Below are positions 51,683 to 64,000 of a stretch of DNA of 64,000 bases, piece after piece. The first letter of the stretch is position 1. Each line of letters opens with the position of its first letter. The stretch lies in contig OZ025260.1 in NCBI GenBank assembly GCA_964019135.1, positions 31,676,254-31,740,253 of the forward strand, written 5' to 3'. This DNA is from Arenicola marina. Lineage: Eukaryota; Annelida; Polychaeta; Arenicolidae. The translations under genes and the position numbers were made by a program. The notes under the pieces were generated by a model. That model ran no database searches. It had not been told where the DNA came from and saw only the letters and a list, made by a program, of their open reading frames with translations.

Positions 51683-54600
51683 TTACAGCTGTTCCAGGTC
51701 GACATGACGTACTTCCGGATGTTTTTTCTGGAAAAAATAATTAAAAAAATTAAATACAAATGCAAGACCTGACCTAAGGTCAGGGTAAACATCATTAAAT
51801 AGGAAATGAATGCTCTATCATCAAAGCTTACAAACTAAACCTTTTGGCACTTTAATCCGAATACGAATATCATCCCGTTCGTTCACATTTGGCGAATGTT
51901 TACATGTGAAACTACCGTCGTCTTGGCAGAGCCTCTAACTCTTCCTATCCACCTCCATGTTTGAAAGAGCAGAACAGAGTCCGTATCGCGTACGGTCGCG
52001 GCGAACGTACACCGCGAACTGTACACGCTTTTTAAAGACTTCGGTCACAACGAACCATTTTTCATGACATTTGTTGCGGGCGTTTCCACTAAATAATTTA
52101 GAAATAGTAACACAGTCCAAAAATGCTTGCGCATCGATACTCACTTCAGAAGAATCGCCGTCTTTAATATTATGATGCGGAACTGTTCTCGCTCGCCGCG
52201 AACTCTACCCCATTAACCGTTTGGAATAATTGACCAATCCGCCAAGTTCACGTCGTACCGTATTGCGATCCAAAGCGATCGTTTTGAGTTGACCGTGCTA
52301 CGGTACGCACCTCAGGTGTTCTGCAGAGATGAATCGAGTAGGCCCTTAGTCTTACCTTGAGGGTCTTCTCGATGCGGTCCACCTCGCCCCCCAGCGAGTC
52401 TACGATGTTCTCTCCATGAGTCAACATGAATGCCTCCAGATCCTCCGGACCCTGGAAGTTTTTGATCTCCTGCATAGGAAAACATAAAAGGACGTTTGTC
52501 ACCGCATCTAAAAATCTGATAACATCGTCTGTAAGTGAAGCACAACTTACCTGTAAAAAAGTGGTGTCTTAGTTACATCGCATCAGTCGCACATGGCATT
52601 CTAACATTTTAGAAGGTTTTATCCTCCAATGCTAACTCAACAGGTGCGAAATACGCGAAAAAGCTATGGCGTTCCATAACCTACCCAGTTGCAATTCACA
52701 TTGGAAAGATCTTATTTCTCCAAGTAAAATTCACCGCATACGCTACATTGCTACACTAAATATCATTTAAAAGGTCTTATTGACTCCCCCAGCTGCCAAG
52801 GATAGATAGAATAACCGGACCTGGCTCTAACACATGCGTAGCGGTTTAGCTGTCAGAATAAACTTGAACCGTTCCGACCTTAAACAGTATGTCCAGGTCT
52901 TGTTTCTCGAGGTAGAAGCGCGTGAGTTCCTTGCCGTCAAAGTCCACCTCCGCCTTGAAGCGGACGTAAAAGCCCCCCAAGTCGGTGGCCTTCACGTCGT
53001 GTAGAGTTCTACATAAATAAACACAATTTACTCTGATTATTCGAGTTAAAAAATCACATTAAAAGTAAACGAGCATCCGCGTTGGAAGACGCGCAATAGA
53101 TATAGGCGTTGCGTGTATGATTTCGGTGTTTAGTCAAGACGCACGCACTCGCGGTGTGTCGTACCAACAGTCGGCCACGGACTACGATCATAGTACCAAC
53201 CGAAGATACTGATATACGGTTTATGTATATAGATCACATTGCTGATTGCATGCCAGATAGGACTTTGTGAGCTGTGAAATTGCATTATTGATATTACTTC
53301 ACATATTGTACATCAACCAACAACTATGGATATATCTAGATCTCTATCCTCACGAATTTACTGAAAAAAAGATAACGGGATGAGAGCCCTTCGACTGGTT
53401 AAGTACATCGTTATGTATACAGAACAATGACTGCATTGCGCCTTGATATCTCGGTACCCAGCTAACAGAAGTATGCTACCTCACACCTGCACTGAGGGGG
53501 GAACTACCTTAGGGCTTGGCGCATTCCCCCGGTGATCAGATGATCATAGTTTCGAGGCCGGCGGGGAACCAACAAATATCACAGCGCCAGGCTGAATCTG
53601 AGTAACGACATGTACGCGATTAAATACATTTCTTCAAGCCCAATGATAGTTCTAAATGCTGAAATGTCCAGGCAACAATGAAATCTCACCTGATCATCCG
53701 ATCACTCTCCAATTCTTTCATTAACTGAAGTCGCTTCTCGGATGGAATGGACCTATCAATTTGATGACAGAAATATCAATTTTATTAAAATAAAACGAAA
53801 ACAAAGTATATTCACATATATATACACGTACACACATGTATTTCATTAGCATATGTATAATTAATGCAAATTAACATGTACCAGTAAAAAATAGGCATAC
53901 ATCAAAACCAATGAAATTGTCTTTGTGCTTTTGACCACCTTTATGCTTACATGTCGTGCAGTGCAGTGCAGTGAGTACCGACCTGCCCACCAGCGCGATG
54001 GTGTTGGTGTAGATGATGAAGGAGGCCACGCCCCCGAGCAGCGTCCCGATGAGCAGCGATCCCACGGCGTCCGGGATGGGATTTCCGGTCAGTGACGTGA
54101 TGGCCATGCATCCCGCTGCTATGGAGACGCCCAGGACGGCGGCCATGTCCTCCAGCAGCACCACGTTAGTGCTGGGGTCCTGGCTCCTGTAGACTGGGAG
54201 CATATCTCTTCATCAGAAAAACTCAATGTGTGACCCTCAATATATTAAAACTATATGGGAAATTCAATATGTGAAGCACCACGTTAGTGCTGGGGTCCTG
54301 GCTGCTGTAGACTGGGAGCATATCTCTTCGTGTCACATCACCATAGCGCGTCACATGACCATAGCGTGTCACATGACCATAGGGTGTCACATGACCATAA
54401 CGTATCACATAAACATAGCGTGTCACATGAACATAGCGTGTCACACCACCATAGGGTATCACATGAACATAGCGTGTCACATGAACATAGCGTGTCACAT
54501 GAACATAGCGTGTCACATGACCATAAGGTGTCACATGACCATAGCGTGTCACATAAACATAGCGTGTCACATGACCATGGCGTGTCACATGACCATAGCG

Positions 54601-57421
54601 TGTCACATGACCATGGCATGTCACATGACCATAGCGTGTCACATGACCATAGCGTGTCACATCACCACAGCGTGTCACATCACCACAGCGTGTCACATAA
54701 CCACATCGTGTCACATCATCACAGCGTGTCACATGACCACAGCGTGTCACATCACCATAGCGTGTCACATCACCATAGCGTGTCACATCACCATAGCGTG
54801 TCACAGGTTCTCGTTACGACTTGAAATCTACAGGCTATAGGCCACCCTAGTAACTACTTACTATACTCCATCATTCCCATCTCCTGAGCTTTGGCTGAAC
54901 TGCGTAAATGGTTATACGCAACCAGGAGAGTAGCTGGTAAAGACACGAAACACACACAGTTGTAAGAGACATGATCAGCTCAGCCCTCATTAAACTGTAA
55001 TACCAGCATCAAATCACAGGTATCCTTCGCGTAATCTTCGGTTGCTTAATTGCCACGTATAAATGCATTGTCTGAGCAAAATATCAAGCTTGAATTGAAC
55101 AAAGCGTTTTAATTAAAATGATTTAGTTTTAATGATTCCTCTCATCGTTCGAACAAGGTAATTTACAACGCCATTAGGCAAATCAATCGTGAATTGAACC
55201 TTTCAAAGCCAAATCAAAATCAAATCAAAGTTAGTGAGCTGCCAATATAATAAATAGAGTTATCAATCCATAACTTCAGGATAACAGACTTCCATAATTT
55301 CTTACCTCCTTCAGATATGAATGATCCGCCCAAGATTGCAATTGCCTGCACGATAAACAAAGACAATTATAGAGAGGTAGATTATTGTAGTAATAGTTTA
55401 ATTCGATATGATACCTCATATGCACTTAAATTACGTTCATCTTATTTCCTAGATTAGACTAGTTGCAAACAGTGTCGAAGCAAGTGGTACCTGTATGGTA
55501 CTTTACAATAAGAATATCCAAGGCGGACATGTTTTGCTTACTGACGCTTCAACCTCTGTGATATCGCGAGAGTATTGGGAACAGTCAAGGTAGAGAAGAG
55601 CCATATGTTCAGGAGAACCCCCCTACTCTTTGCGAAGACACAGAGCACACTCGGCGCTACCCACTGGGCCACGGGGTGCGGACCCCATGAGCGATGCCGT
55701 GTATACGTACCCAGAGGAGGGAGGGCATTTCCTCGGGGTAGAGCAGTCCCATTATGCCGTGGTACCAGGAGAGGCCGGCGCCCATACAGAAGATGCCTAC
55801 GCCACTGATGAGGGAGGAGATGTTTCGGAAGGTGCCCCATCCATAGCTACAGCCCAGCGGGAGGAAAGACGTCACAGTATACGAAACAAAACACAGGAAG
55901 GTCGCCGACACAAAAAAGAAAAAAGCATGCGCACAGACAACACGCACCCCCCAAAAAAAAACACGCGCCCCCCCCCCAAAAAAAAAATGCTAGGAAAAAA
56001 AGCGTGAGATAGGTTCTGTATTTAAAACCTAGTATTATTGGTAAATCATCTCTCTGTCTCTACTACACCAGTACTGGCTTAAATGATACATATTATTGAA
56101 GAGCCTTCACTTACGGGTGATCCATGTCTGCAAGTTTGAGTGACTGGTGGAGGCCAACTGCCAGTATTATCTGAAGGGAATACGGTAAGCGCGGTATAAC
56201 TACCAATGTTTCCACATGGACAGGATGGCACAGGATGTCATAGATATGTAGTCTGATATTTTATTGGTGCAATCACGGGATGAGGTCCACTTGTCACATG
56301 TTGGCGTTACGCCCTTCTTCTGGTTAAAGTTAAGCAAAGTATGTTAAAGCAAATCCAAACAGGTTCGCTATAACATTTATATATAAAGCCTTAATAAAAT
56401 ACACGTACATGTATTTCCATTTTGAAGATCACAGTGGCGAACACGAGGGCCAAATTATGTAAAACGGAAGCGCTCAAATAGCATTCTATGGGATCTTTAT
56501 CCTGCGGCCACACAGACATGGCCACAGCAGGGCTCGAACCACCGACCCACGTGCCGTTAGGCTCTCAGGTGACTAGAGCACTCAATGCGAGCGCTCTAGC
56601 CCACTGAGCTATCGCGCTGGCCCCGCCAGAGACCGGATGAACTTAAATAATTCCGCTGTGGTACCACTGAAAGGGGCATCAGTCGTCTGCCTTAATATAT
56701 TAAAAACGGGGCATAAGAAAGTTATAAATAGTGAGCTCAGATCTATATGCCTACCTGGTTGACCGTGTCGGCGAATGAGTGGATGAACTCGGAGAACATG
56801 GAGTGGGAGCCGGTGTAGATCCAGGCCGCCAGCTTCATAATGCAATTCGCAGCATTGCTGAAATGTAACACGTGGAAAATTCCAGAGTCCAGGAACGAGA
56901 TTATATATCTACATTAGTTGGCTAACATCGGTATAGTTTAATCTTCCATGGCATGGCTATAACATCTCAAAGAGAAGAATATACACATTCTTTTACTAGT
57001 TCCTTTTACATTTATGAGACAGCCGTTCTATATATGAAATAAATTGGTGTTTTATGCCGCTTTTGTGCACACAAGGGCTAAACTGGTCCAAGAAACTACT
57101 CGAGACAATGCATGCTGAATGGATGAAACCAGCCCAGATTAGGCGCACAGGGCGGGATTCAAACTCAGGGGGCAGTAAAAAAATGCTTTTAATATAAACT
57201 TTATTTATTTTACAAGGTTCACAACAGCTAATTCACATATGTAAAGTTCACCTCAGATATCCAGGACCTACTAACTGATCTGCGGTATAGTGCGTTAACC
57301 ACTCCACCAGGGAGACACACCCGTTCCATATACGACGACAAGTTATCGGGTCATCCACTTACATTGTCACAGCGTACACCACCACTTTCCCAGAGCCACT
57401 CTGGAAAATGCTTTCTGATGC
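51683..57421 (-). CDS. SLC30A9: SLC30A9 (ZnT9), mitochondrial zinc transporter, last 11 exons; 5' part outside window
   Basis: SLC30A9 is a cation-diffusion-facilitator protein that exports zinc from mitochondria. Exons on the minus strand: 57421-57363, 56857-56755, 56170-56115, 55846-55711, 55345-55306, 54933-54862, 54193-53983, 53752-53690, 53008-52879, 52469-52356, 51727-51683. Phases agree and sum to 1029 nt (342 aa plus stop), matching the C-terminal 60% of the human protein. Landmarks in order: GKVVVYAVTI, IYTGSHSMFSEFIHSFADT with the zinc-site HxxxD, SSLISGVGIFCMGAGLSWYH, DPSTNVVLLEDMAAVLG, TNTIALVGR, HDVKATDLGG, LEAFMLTHGENIVDSLG, and the end PEVRHVDLEQL. The exon at 54193 uses the acceptor TCCCAG and not the nearer CTACAG, because only that keeps frame. 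The N-terminal ~230 residues must lie beyond a minisatellite-filled intron. Confidence 0.92.
54157..54329 (-). repeat. duplicated 3' splice site and exon head of SLC30A9
   Basis: A 55-bp segment covering the acceptor region and first ~37 nt of the exon at 54193 (54157-54211) recurs at 54275-54329, 118 bp upstream in gene sense, with one change visible. The second copy keeps the CTCCCAG acceptor but has no 5' splice site. It is a decoy acceptor inside the intron. Because 118 is not a multiple of three, its use would shift the frame. Confidence 0.85.
54333..54812. repeat. 18-bp minisatellite in an SLC30A9 intron, about 26 copies
   Basis: Units of CGTGTCACATGACCATAG with variants (ATCACCATAG, ATAAACATAG) lie directly upstream, in gene sense, of the duplicated acceptor. 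A period of 18 gives open frames on both strands (for example TRYGHV repeats) that are not genes. Confidence 0.9.
56489..56624 (-). mobile_element. truncated tRNA-derived SINE in an SLC30A9 intron
   Basis: The minus strand carries the head of the SINE family seen at 30576: GATAGCTCAGTGGG as A-box region, GGTTCGAGCCC as B-box, and the start of the body up to GATAAAGATCCCAT. The rest of the body and the tail are missing. It is in gene sense, in the intron between the exons at 56755 and 56170. Confidence 0.8.
57035..57322 (-). mobile_element. tRNA-like SINE of a third type, probably interrupted
   Basis: On the minus strand CCTGGTGGAGTGGTTAACGC resembles an A-box region, and GTTTGAATCCCGCC about 150 bp further resembles a B-box. 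The distance is too long for a tRNA, and AT-rich sequence in between (about 57178-57250) looks inserted. The end is AT-rich with GCATAAAACACC. Its 5' end lies only about 40 bp from an SLC30A9 exon. Confidence 0.45.
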
Positions 57422-58261
57422 CTGGAAGAACAAGTGAGAGAGATTCAATTATTATTCTTGTTCTATTAAAATAAACGATGATTATTCAATGAACATATGG
57501 ATTCCATTCTTGCGTATACCTATCGTCAAATGTTCGATAGCGATTCCGCTTGGATGAATAAAATTACTACACGAACAACACAAATAAGCGACAGTTAATG
57601 ACACAATAAATAAATACATGGAATAAGCTCCTATGCAATATTATATCGAACATTGAATTTGATAGATAACATTATCTGAAAGCTATATATAATTCTCCTA
57701 ATATATCCAATAGATTTATTCAGTCAACTTAGTCTACGTCTATTGACTATCAACGATTATAAAGAAATTGTTATAATAACTGTGACACAATATGATCAAG
57801 GGACATATACCGGTATATACCATACCAGTACCCCAGGATCATGGGTTATTTGAAACGCCCCTGTTCATTTTTTTGCCTTTTATAAGTATCCGTTAATACC
57901 GACTGTATTAACATGTATTGTTATAAAAGATCACAAATTAGGTCATTAATTCATTTGCAAACCATAATGAAAAAAATCGACCTAAAGCCATTTGAACCTA
58001 CTTAAGGACACGTAGTACAGAAAACATAATTACACGCATACATGCATTGATATTAAACATTCCCCATGATTTAGTATGATTAAATGGCTGGTGGTTAAAC
58101 GCCTGAACCAATAGACCAGAGTTTGAATGTTTAAAACATGCGTTCTGTCGCCACGACAGTACTTCTGATATGAGGTGTTTGCCTGCCAGGTAAACACAAA
58201 TAAATTACTTGAAAGTATATTCGACTCATGCGGATGTATACTATACCCGGAATAGGAGCGG
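57422..58261. other. SLC30A9 intron, unique part
   Basis: AT-rich intron sequence. I looked on the minus strand for the exon before 57421 and found none. Confidence 0.5.
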
Positions 58262-61200
58262 GAGACACACTTACCAAGCCTAGGCTAGGAGTGCAGGGCA
58301 GCTTGACACACTTACCATGTCTTAGATAAGAGTGGCAGGCAGATTTACCATGTCTGAGATAGGAGTGAGTAGTTGGCTTACCATGCCTGAGAGAGGAGTG
58401 AGGAGCAGACTTACCATGCCTGAGATAGGAGTGAGGAGTAGACTTACCATGCCTGAGGTAGGAGTGAGGAGCAGACTTACCATGCCTGAGATAGGAGTGA
58501 GGAGCAGACTTACCATGCCTGAGATAGGAGTGAGGAGCAGACTTACCATGCCTGAGAGAGGAGTGAGGAGCAGACTTACCATGCCTGGGATAGGAGTGAG
58601 GAGCAGACTTACCATGCCTGAGAGAGGAGTGAGGAGTAGACTTACAATGCCTGAGATAGGAGTGAGGAGCAGACTTACCATGCCTGAGATAGGAATGAGG
58701 AGTAGACTTACCATGCCTGAGATAGGAGTGAGGAGCAGACTTACCATGCCTGAGATAGGAGTGAGGAGCAGACTTACCATGCCTGAGATAGGAATGAGGA
58801 GCAGACTTACCATGTCTGAGATAGGAGGGAGGAGCAGACTTACCATGTCTGAGATAGGAGTGAGGAGCAGACTTACCATGTCTGAGATAGGAATGAGGAG
58901 CAGACTTACCATGTCTGAGATAGGAGGGAGGAGCAGACTTACCATGTCTGAGAGAGGAGTGAGGAGTAGACTTACCATGCCTGAGATAGGAATGAGGAGC
59001 AGACTTACCATGTCTGAGATAGGAGGGAGGAGCAGACTTACCATGTCTGAGATAGGAGTGAGGAGCAGACTTACCATGCCTGAGATAGGAATGAGGAGCA
59101 GACTTACCATGTCTGAGATAGGAGGGAGGAGCAGACTTACCATGTCTGAGATAGGAGTGAGGATTAGACTTACAATGCCTGAGATAGGAGTGAGGAGCAG
59201 ACTTACCATGCCTGAGATAGAAATGAGGAGTAGACTTACCATGCCTGAGATAGGAGTGAGGAGCAGACTTACCATGCCTGAGATAGGAGTGAGGAGCAGA
59301 CTTACCATGCCTGAGATAGGAGTGAGGAGCAGACTTACCATGTCTGAGATAGGAGTGAGGAGTAGACTTACAATGCCTGAGATAGGAGTGAGGAGCAGAC
59401 TTACCATGCCTGAGATAGGAGTGAGGAGCAGACTTACCATGCCTGAGATAGGAGTGAGGAGCAGACTTACAATGCCTGAGATAGGAGTGAGGAGCAGACT
59501 TACCATGTCTGAGATAGGAGTGAGGAGCAGACTTACCATGCCTGAGATAGGAGTGAGGAGCAGACTTACCATGTCTGAGATAGGAGTGAGGAGCAGACTT
59601 ACCATGTCTGAGATAGGAGTGAGGAGCAGACTTACCATGTCTGAGATAGGAGTGAGGAGCAGACTTACCATGCCTGAGATAGGAGTGAGGAGCAGACTTA
59701 CCATGTCTGAGATAGGAGTGAGGAGTAGACTTACCATGTCTGAGATAGGAGTGAGGAGCAGACTTACCATGCCTGGGATAGGAGTGAGGAGCAGACTTAC
59801 CATGCCTGGGATAGGAGTGAGGAGCAGACTTACCATGTCTGAGATAGGAGTGAGGAGCAGACTTACCATGCCTGAGATAGGAGTGAGGAGCAGACTTACA
59901 ATGCCTGAGATAGGAATGAGGAGCAGACTTACCATGCCTGAGATAGGAGTGAGGAGCAGACTTACCATGTCTGAGATAGGAGTGAGGAGTAGACTTACCA
60001 TGCCTGAGATAGGAGTGAGGAGCAGACTTACCATGTCTGAGATAGGAATGAGGAGTAGACTTACAATGCCTGAGATAGGAGTGAGGAGCAGACTTACCAT
60101 GCCTGAGATAGGAGTGAGGAGCAGACTTACCATGCCTGAGATAGGAGTGAGGAGCAGACTTACAATGCCTGAGATAGGAGTGAGGAGCAGACTTACCATG
60201 CCTGAGATAGGAGTGAGGAGCAGACTTACCATGCCTGAGATAGGAGTGAGGAGCAGACTTACCATGCCTGAGATAGGAGTGAGGAGCAGACTTACCATGC
60301 CTGAGATAGGAGTGAGGAGCAGACTTACCATGCCTGAGATAGGAGTGAGGAGCAGACTTACCATGCCTGAGGTAGGAGTGAGGAGCAAACTTACCATGTC
60401 TGAGATAGGAGTGAGGAGTAGACTTACCATGCCTGAGATAGGAGTGAGGAGCAGACTTACCATGCCTGAGATAGGAATGAGGAGTAGACTTACCATGCCT
60501 GAGATAGGAATGAGGAGCAGACTTACCAACCCTGAGATAGGAGTGAGGAGCAGACTTACCATGCCTGAGATAGGAGTGAGGAGCAGACTTACCATGCCTG
60601 GGATAGGAATGAGGAGCAGACTTACCATGCCTGAGATAGGAATGAGGAGCAGACTTACCATGTCTGAGATAGGAGGGAGGAGCAGACTTACCATGTCTGA
60701 GATAGGAGTGAGGAGTAGACTTACCATGTCTGAGATAGGAGGGAGGAGCAGACTTACCATGCCCGAGATAAGAGTGAGGAGTAGACTTACCATGTCTGAG
60801 ATAGGAGGGAGGAGCAGACTTACCATGCCTGAGATAGGAGTGAGGAGCAGACTTACCATGCCTGAGATAGGAGTGAGGAGCAGACTTACCATGCCTGAGA
60901 TAGGAGTGAGAAGCAGACTTACCATGCCTGAGATAGGAATGAGGAGTAGACTTACCATGCCTGAGATAGGAGTGAGGAGCAGACTTACCATGTTTGAGAT
61001 AGGAGTGAGGAGTAGACTTACCATGCCTGAGATAGGAGTGAGGAGCAGACTTACCATGCCTGAGATAGGAATGAGGAGTAGACTTACCATGCCTGAGATA
61101 GGAGTGAGGAGCAGACTTACCATGCCTGAGATAGGAGTGAGGAGCAGACTTACCATGCCTGAGATAGGAGTGAGGAGCAGACTTACCATGCCTGGGATAG

Positions 61201-64000
61201 GAATGAGGAGCAGACTTACCATGCCTGAGATAGGAATGAGGAGCAGACTTACCATGTCTGAGATAGGAGTGAGGAGCAGACTTACCATGCCTGAGATAGG
61301 AGTGAGGAGCAGACTTACCATGCCTGAGATAGGAGTGAGGAGCAGACTTACCATGCCTGATATAGGAGTGAGGAGCAGACTTACCATGCCTGAGATAGGA
61401 GTGAGGAGCAGACTTACCATGTCTGAGATAGGAGTGAGGAGCAGACTTACCATGTCTGAGATAGGAGTGAGGAGCAGACTTACCATGTCTGAGATAGGAG
61501 TGAGGAGCAGACTTACCATGTCTGAGATAGGAATGAGGAGCAGACTTGCCATGTCTGAGATAGGAGTGAGGAGCAGACTTACCATGTCTGAGATAGGAGT
61601 GAGGAGCAGACTTACCATGCCTGAGATAGGAGTGAGGAGCAGACTTACCATGTCTGAGATAGGAATGAGGAGCAGACTTGCCATGTCTGAGATAGGAGTG
61701 AGGAGCAGACTTACCATGTCTGAGATAGGAGTGAGGAGCAGACTTACCATGTCTGAGATAGGAATGAGGAGCAGACTTGCCATGTCTGAGATAGGAGTGA
61801 GGAGCAGACTTACCATGTCTGAGATAGGAGTGAGGAGCAGACTTACCATGCCTGAGATAGGAGTGAGGAGCAGACTTACCATGCCTGAGATAGGAGTGAG
61901 GAGCAGACTTACCATGTCTGAGATAGGAGTGAGGAGCAGACTTACCATGTCTGAGATAGGAGTGAGGAGCAGACTTACCATGTCTGAGATAGGAATGAGG
62001 AGCAGACTTACCATGCCTGAGATAGGAATGAGGAGCAGACTTACCATGTCTGAGATAGGAGTGAGGAGCAGACTTACCATGTCTGAGATAGGAGTGAGGA
62101 GCAGACTTACCATGTCTGAGATAGGAGTGAGGAGCAGACTTACCATGCCTGAGATAGGAGTGAGGAGCAGACTTACCATGCCTGAGATAGGAGTGAGGAG
62201 CAGACTTACCATGTCTGAGATAGGAGTGAGGAGCAGACTTACCATGTCTGAGATAGGAGTGAGGAGCAGACTTACCATGTCTGAGATAGGAGTGAGGAGC
62301 AGACTTACCATGTCTGAGATAGGAATGAGGAGCAGACTTACCATGTCTGAGATAGGAATGAGGAGCAGACTTACCATGTCTGAGATAGGAGTGAGGAGCA
62401 AACTTACCATGTCTGAGATAGGAATGAGGAGCAGACCTACCATGTCTGAGATAGGAGTGAAGAGCAGACTTACCATGCCTGAGATAGGAGTGAGGAGCAG
62501 ACTTACCATGCCTGGGATAGGAATGAGGAGCAGACTTACCATGCCTGAGATAGGAATGAGGAGCAGACTTACCATGTCTGAGATAGGAGTGAGGAGCAGA
62601 CTTACCATGCCTGAGATAGGAGTGAGGAGCAGACTTACCATGCCTGAGATAGGAGTGAGGAGCAGACTTACCATGCCTGAGATAGGAGTGAGGAGCAGAC
62701 TTACCATGCCTGAGATAGGAGTGAGGAGCAGACTTACCATGTCTGAGATAGGAGTGAGGAGCAGACTTACCATGTCTGAGATAGGAGTGAGGAGCAGACT
62801 TACCATGTCTGAGATAGGAATGAGGAGCAGACTTGCCATGTCTGAGATAGGAGTGAGGAGCAGACTTACCATGTCTGAGATAGGAGTGAGGAGCAGACTT
62901 ACCATGCCTGAGATAGGAGTGAGGAGCAGACTTACCATGCCTGAGATAGGAGTGAGGAGCAGACTTACCATGTCTGAGATAGGAGTGAGGAGCAGACTTA
63001 CCATGTCTGAGATAGGAGTGAGGAGCAGACTTACCATGTCTGAGATAGGAATGAGGAGCAGACTTACCATGTCTGAGATAGGAATGAGGAGCAGACTTAC
63101 CATGTCTGAGATAGGAGTGAGGAGCAGACTTACCATGTCTGAGATAGGAGTGAGGAGCAGACTTACCATGTCTGAGATAGGAGTGAGGAGCAGACTTACC
63201 ATGCCTGAGATAGGAGTGAGGAGCAGACTTACCATGCCTGAGATAGGAGTGAGGAGCAGACTTATCATGTCTGAGATAGGAGTGAGGAGCAGACTTACCA
63301 TGTCTGAGATAGGAGTGAGGAGCAGACTTACCATGTCTGAGATAGGAGTGAGGAGCAGACTTACCATGTCTGAGATAGGAATGAGGAGCAGACTTACCAT
63401 GTCTGAGATAGGAATGAGGAGCAGACTTACCATGTCTGAGATAGGAGTGAGGAGCAGACTTACCATGTCTGAGATAGGAATGAGGAGCAGACCTACCATG
63501 TCTGAGATAGGAGTGAAGAGCAGACTTACCATGCCTGAGATAGGAGGGAGGAGCAGACTTACCATGCCTGAGATAGGAGTGAGGAGCAGACTTACCATGT
63601 CTGAGATAGGAGTGAGGAGCAGACTTACCATGTCTGAGATAGGAGTGAGGAGCAGACTTACCATGTCTGAGATAAGAGTGAGGAGCAGACTTACCATGTC
63701 TGAGATAGGAGTGAGGAGCAGACTTACCATGCCTGAGATAGGAGTGAGGAGCAGACTTACCATGCCTGAGATAGGAGTGAGGAGCAGACTTACCATGTCT
63801 GAGATAGGAGTGAGGAGCAGACTTACCATGTCTGAGATAGGAGTGAGGAGCAGACTTACCATGTCTGAGATAGGAGTGAGGAGCAGACTTACCATGTCTG
63901 AGATAGGAATGAGGAGCAGACTTACCATGTCTGAGATAGGAATGAGGAGCAGACTTACCATGTCTGAGATAGGAGTGAGGAGCAGACTTACCATGTCTGA
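58262..64000 (-). repeat. 33-bp splice-signal minisatellite, about 172 copies, continuing past the window
   Basis: On the minus strand each unit holds a pyrimidine-rich stretch ending CCTATCTCAG, five nucleotides (ACATG or GCATG), then GTAAGT. This reads as 3' splice site, five-base exon, 5' splice site. A period of 33 keeps one frame open for 1890 codons (MVSLLLTPISD repeats), which I do not regard as a gene. Units at the left edge (58262-58400) are the most degenerate. The array lies in an SLC30A9 intron if the gene continues upstream, in the same orientation. The founder junction is probably outside the window. Confidence 0.9.

Noticed and set aside
54186-54193. Acceptor CTACAG for the SLC30A9 exon
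   Set aside because: It would break the reading frame from the previous exon. The TCCCAG site seven bases upstream keeps the phase.
54223-54840. Histidine- or TRYGHV-rich frames of 164-204 codons
   Set aside because: They are translations of the 18-bp intronic minisatellite.
58322-63994. Single 1890-codon open frame of 11-residue repeats
   Set aside because: The period of 33 bp keeps the frame open automatically. It consists only of array units with splice-like signals and has no unique start, end or domain.

Overview
The window looks like nuclear DNA of an invertebrate animal. Its genes have many short exons with GT-AG introns, and the spacers hold tRNA-derived SINEs, MITEs, a LINE scrap and very large minisatellites. 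CLPB, with its animal-specific ankyrin-AAA+ layout, and SLC30A9 are both recognisable exon by exon. I favour a cephalochordate (amphioxus). From memory, unverified, minisatellites that repeat an exon-intron junction ('mirage minisatellites') were described there, and this locus has striking examples. The species call is inference only.

Layout. 1-7,028: gene-poor spacer with two inverted copies of one MITE (6-bp target duplications), a hAT-like MITE, a LINE 3' fragment and short repeats. 7,029-31,110: three head-to-tail copies of a segment, each with a TATA box and one intronless gene for a 1,082-1,083-residue multi-pass membrane protein of unknown function. Copies 1 and 2 are almost identical. 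Copy 3 is about 97% identical in protein and its flank carries private insertions: a MITE, a SINE, a ~42-copy minisatellite and others.

32,079-48,884, minus strand: a complete CLPB gene, the mitochondrial disaggregase. I could assemble 16 exons whose phases all agree, giving 631 residues: targeting sequence, ankyrin repeats, AAA+ domain. The intron after exon 7 is filled by about 95 copies of a 57-60-bp unit made of the last 40 nt of exon 7, its 5' splice site and about 20 nt of intron. 51,683-57,421, minus strand: the last 11 exons (342 residues) of SLC30A9, the mitochondrial zinc transporter ZnT9. Its first exons lie beyond the window. An upstream intron is filled, to the window end, by about 172 copies of a 33-bp unit, each with a 3' splice-site-like and a 5' splice-site-like motif. 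A smaller duplication of an SLC30A9 splice acceptor lies at 54,157-54,329.

Five large minisatellites make up about 14 kb, near 22% of the window. Long open frames inside them come from repeat periodicity and are not genes. No rRNA, intact tRNA gene, CRISPR array or viral element was seen. Exon borders were read by eye and may be off by 1-2 bases.
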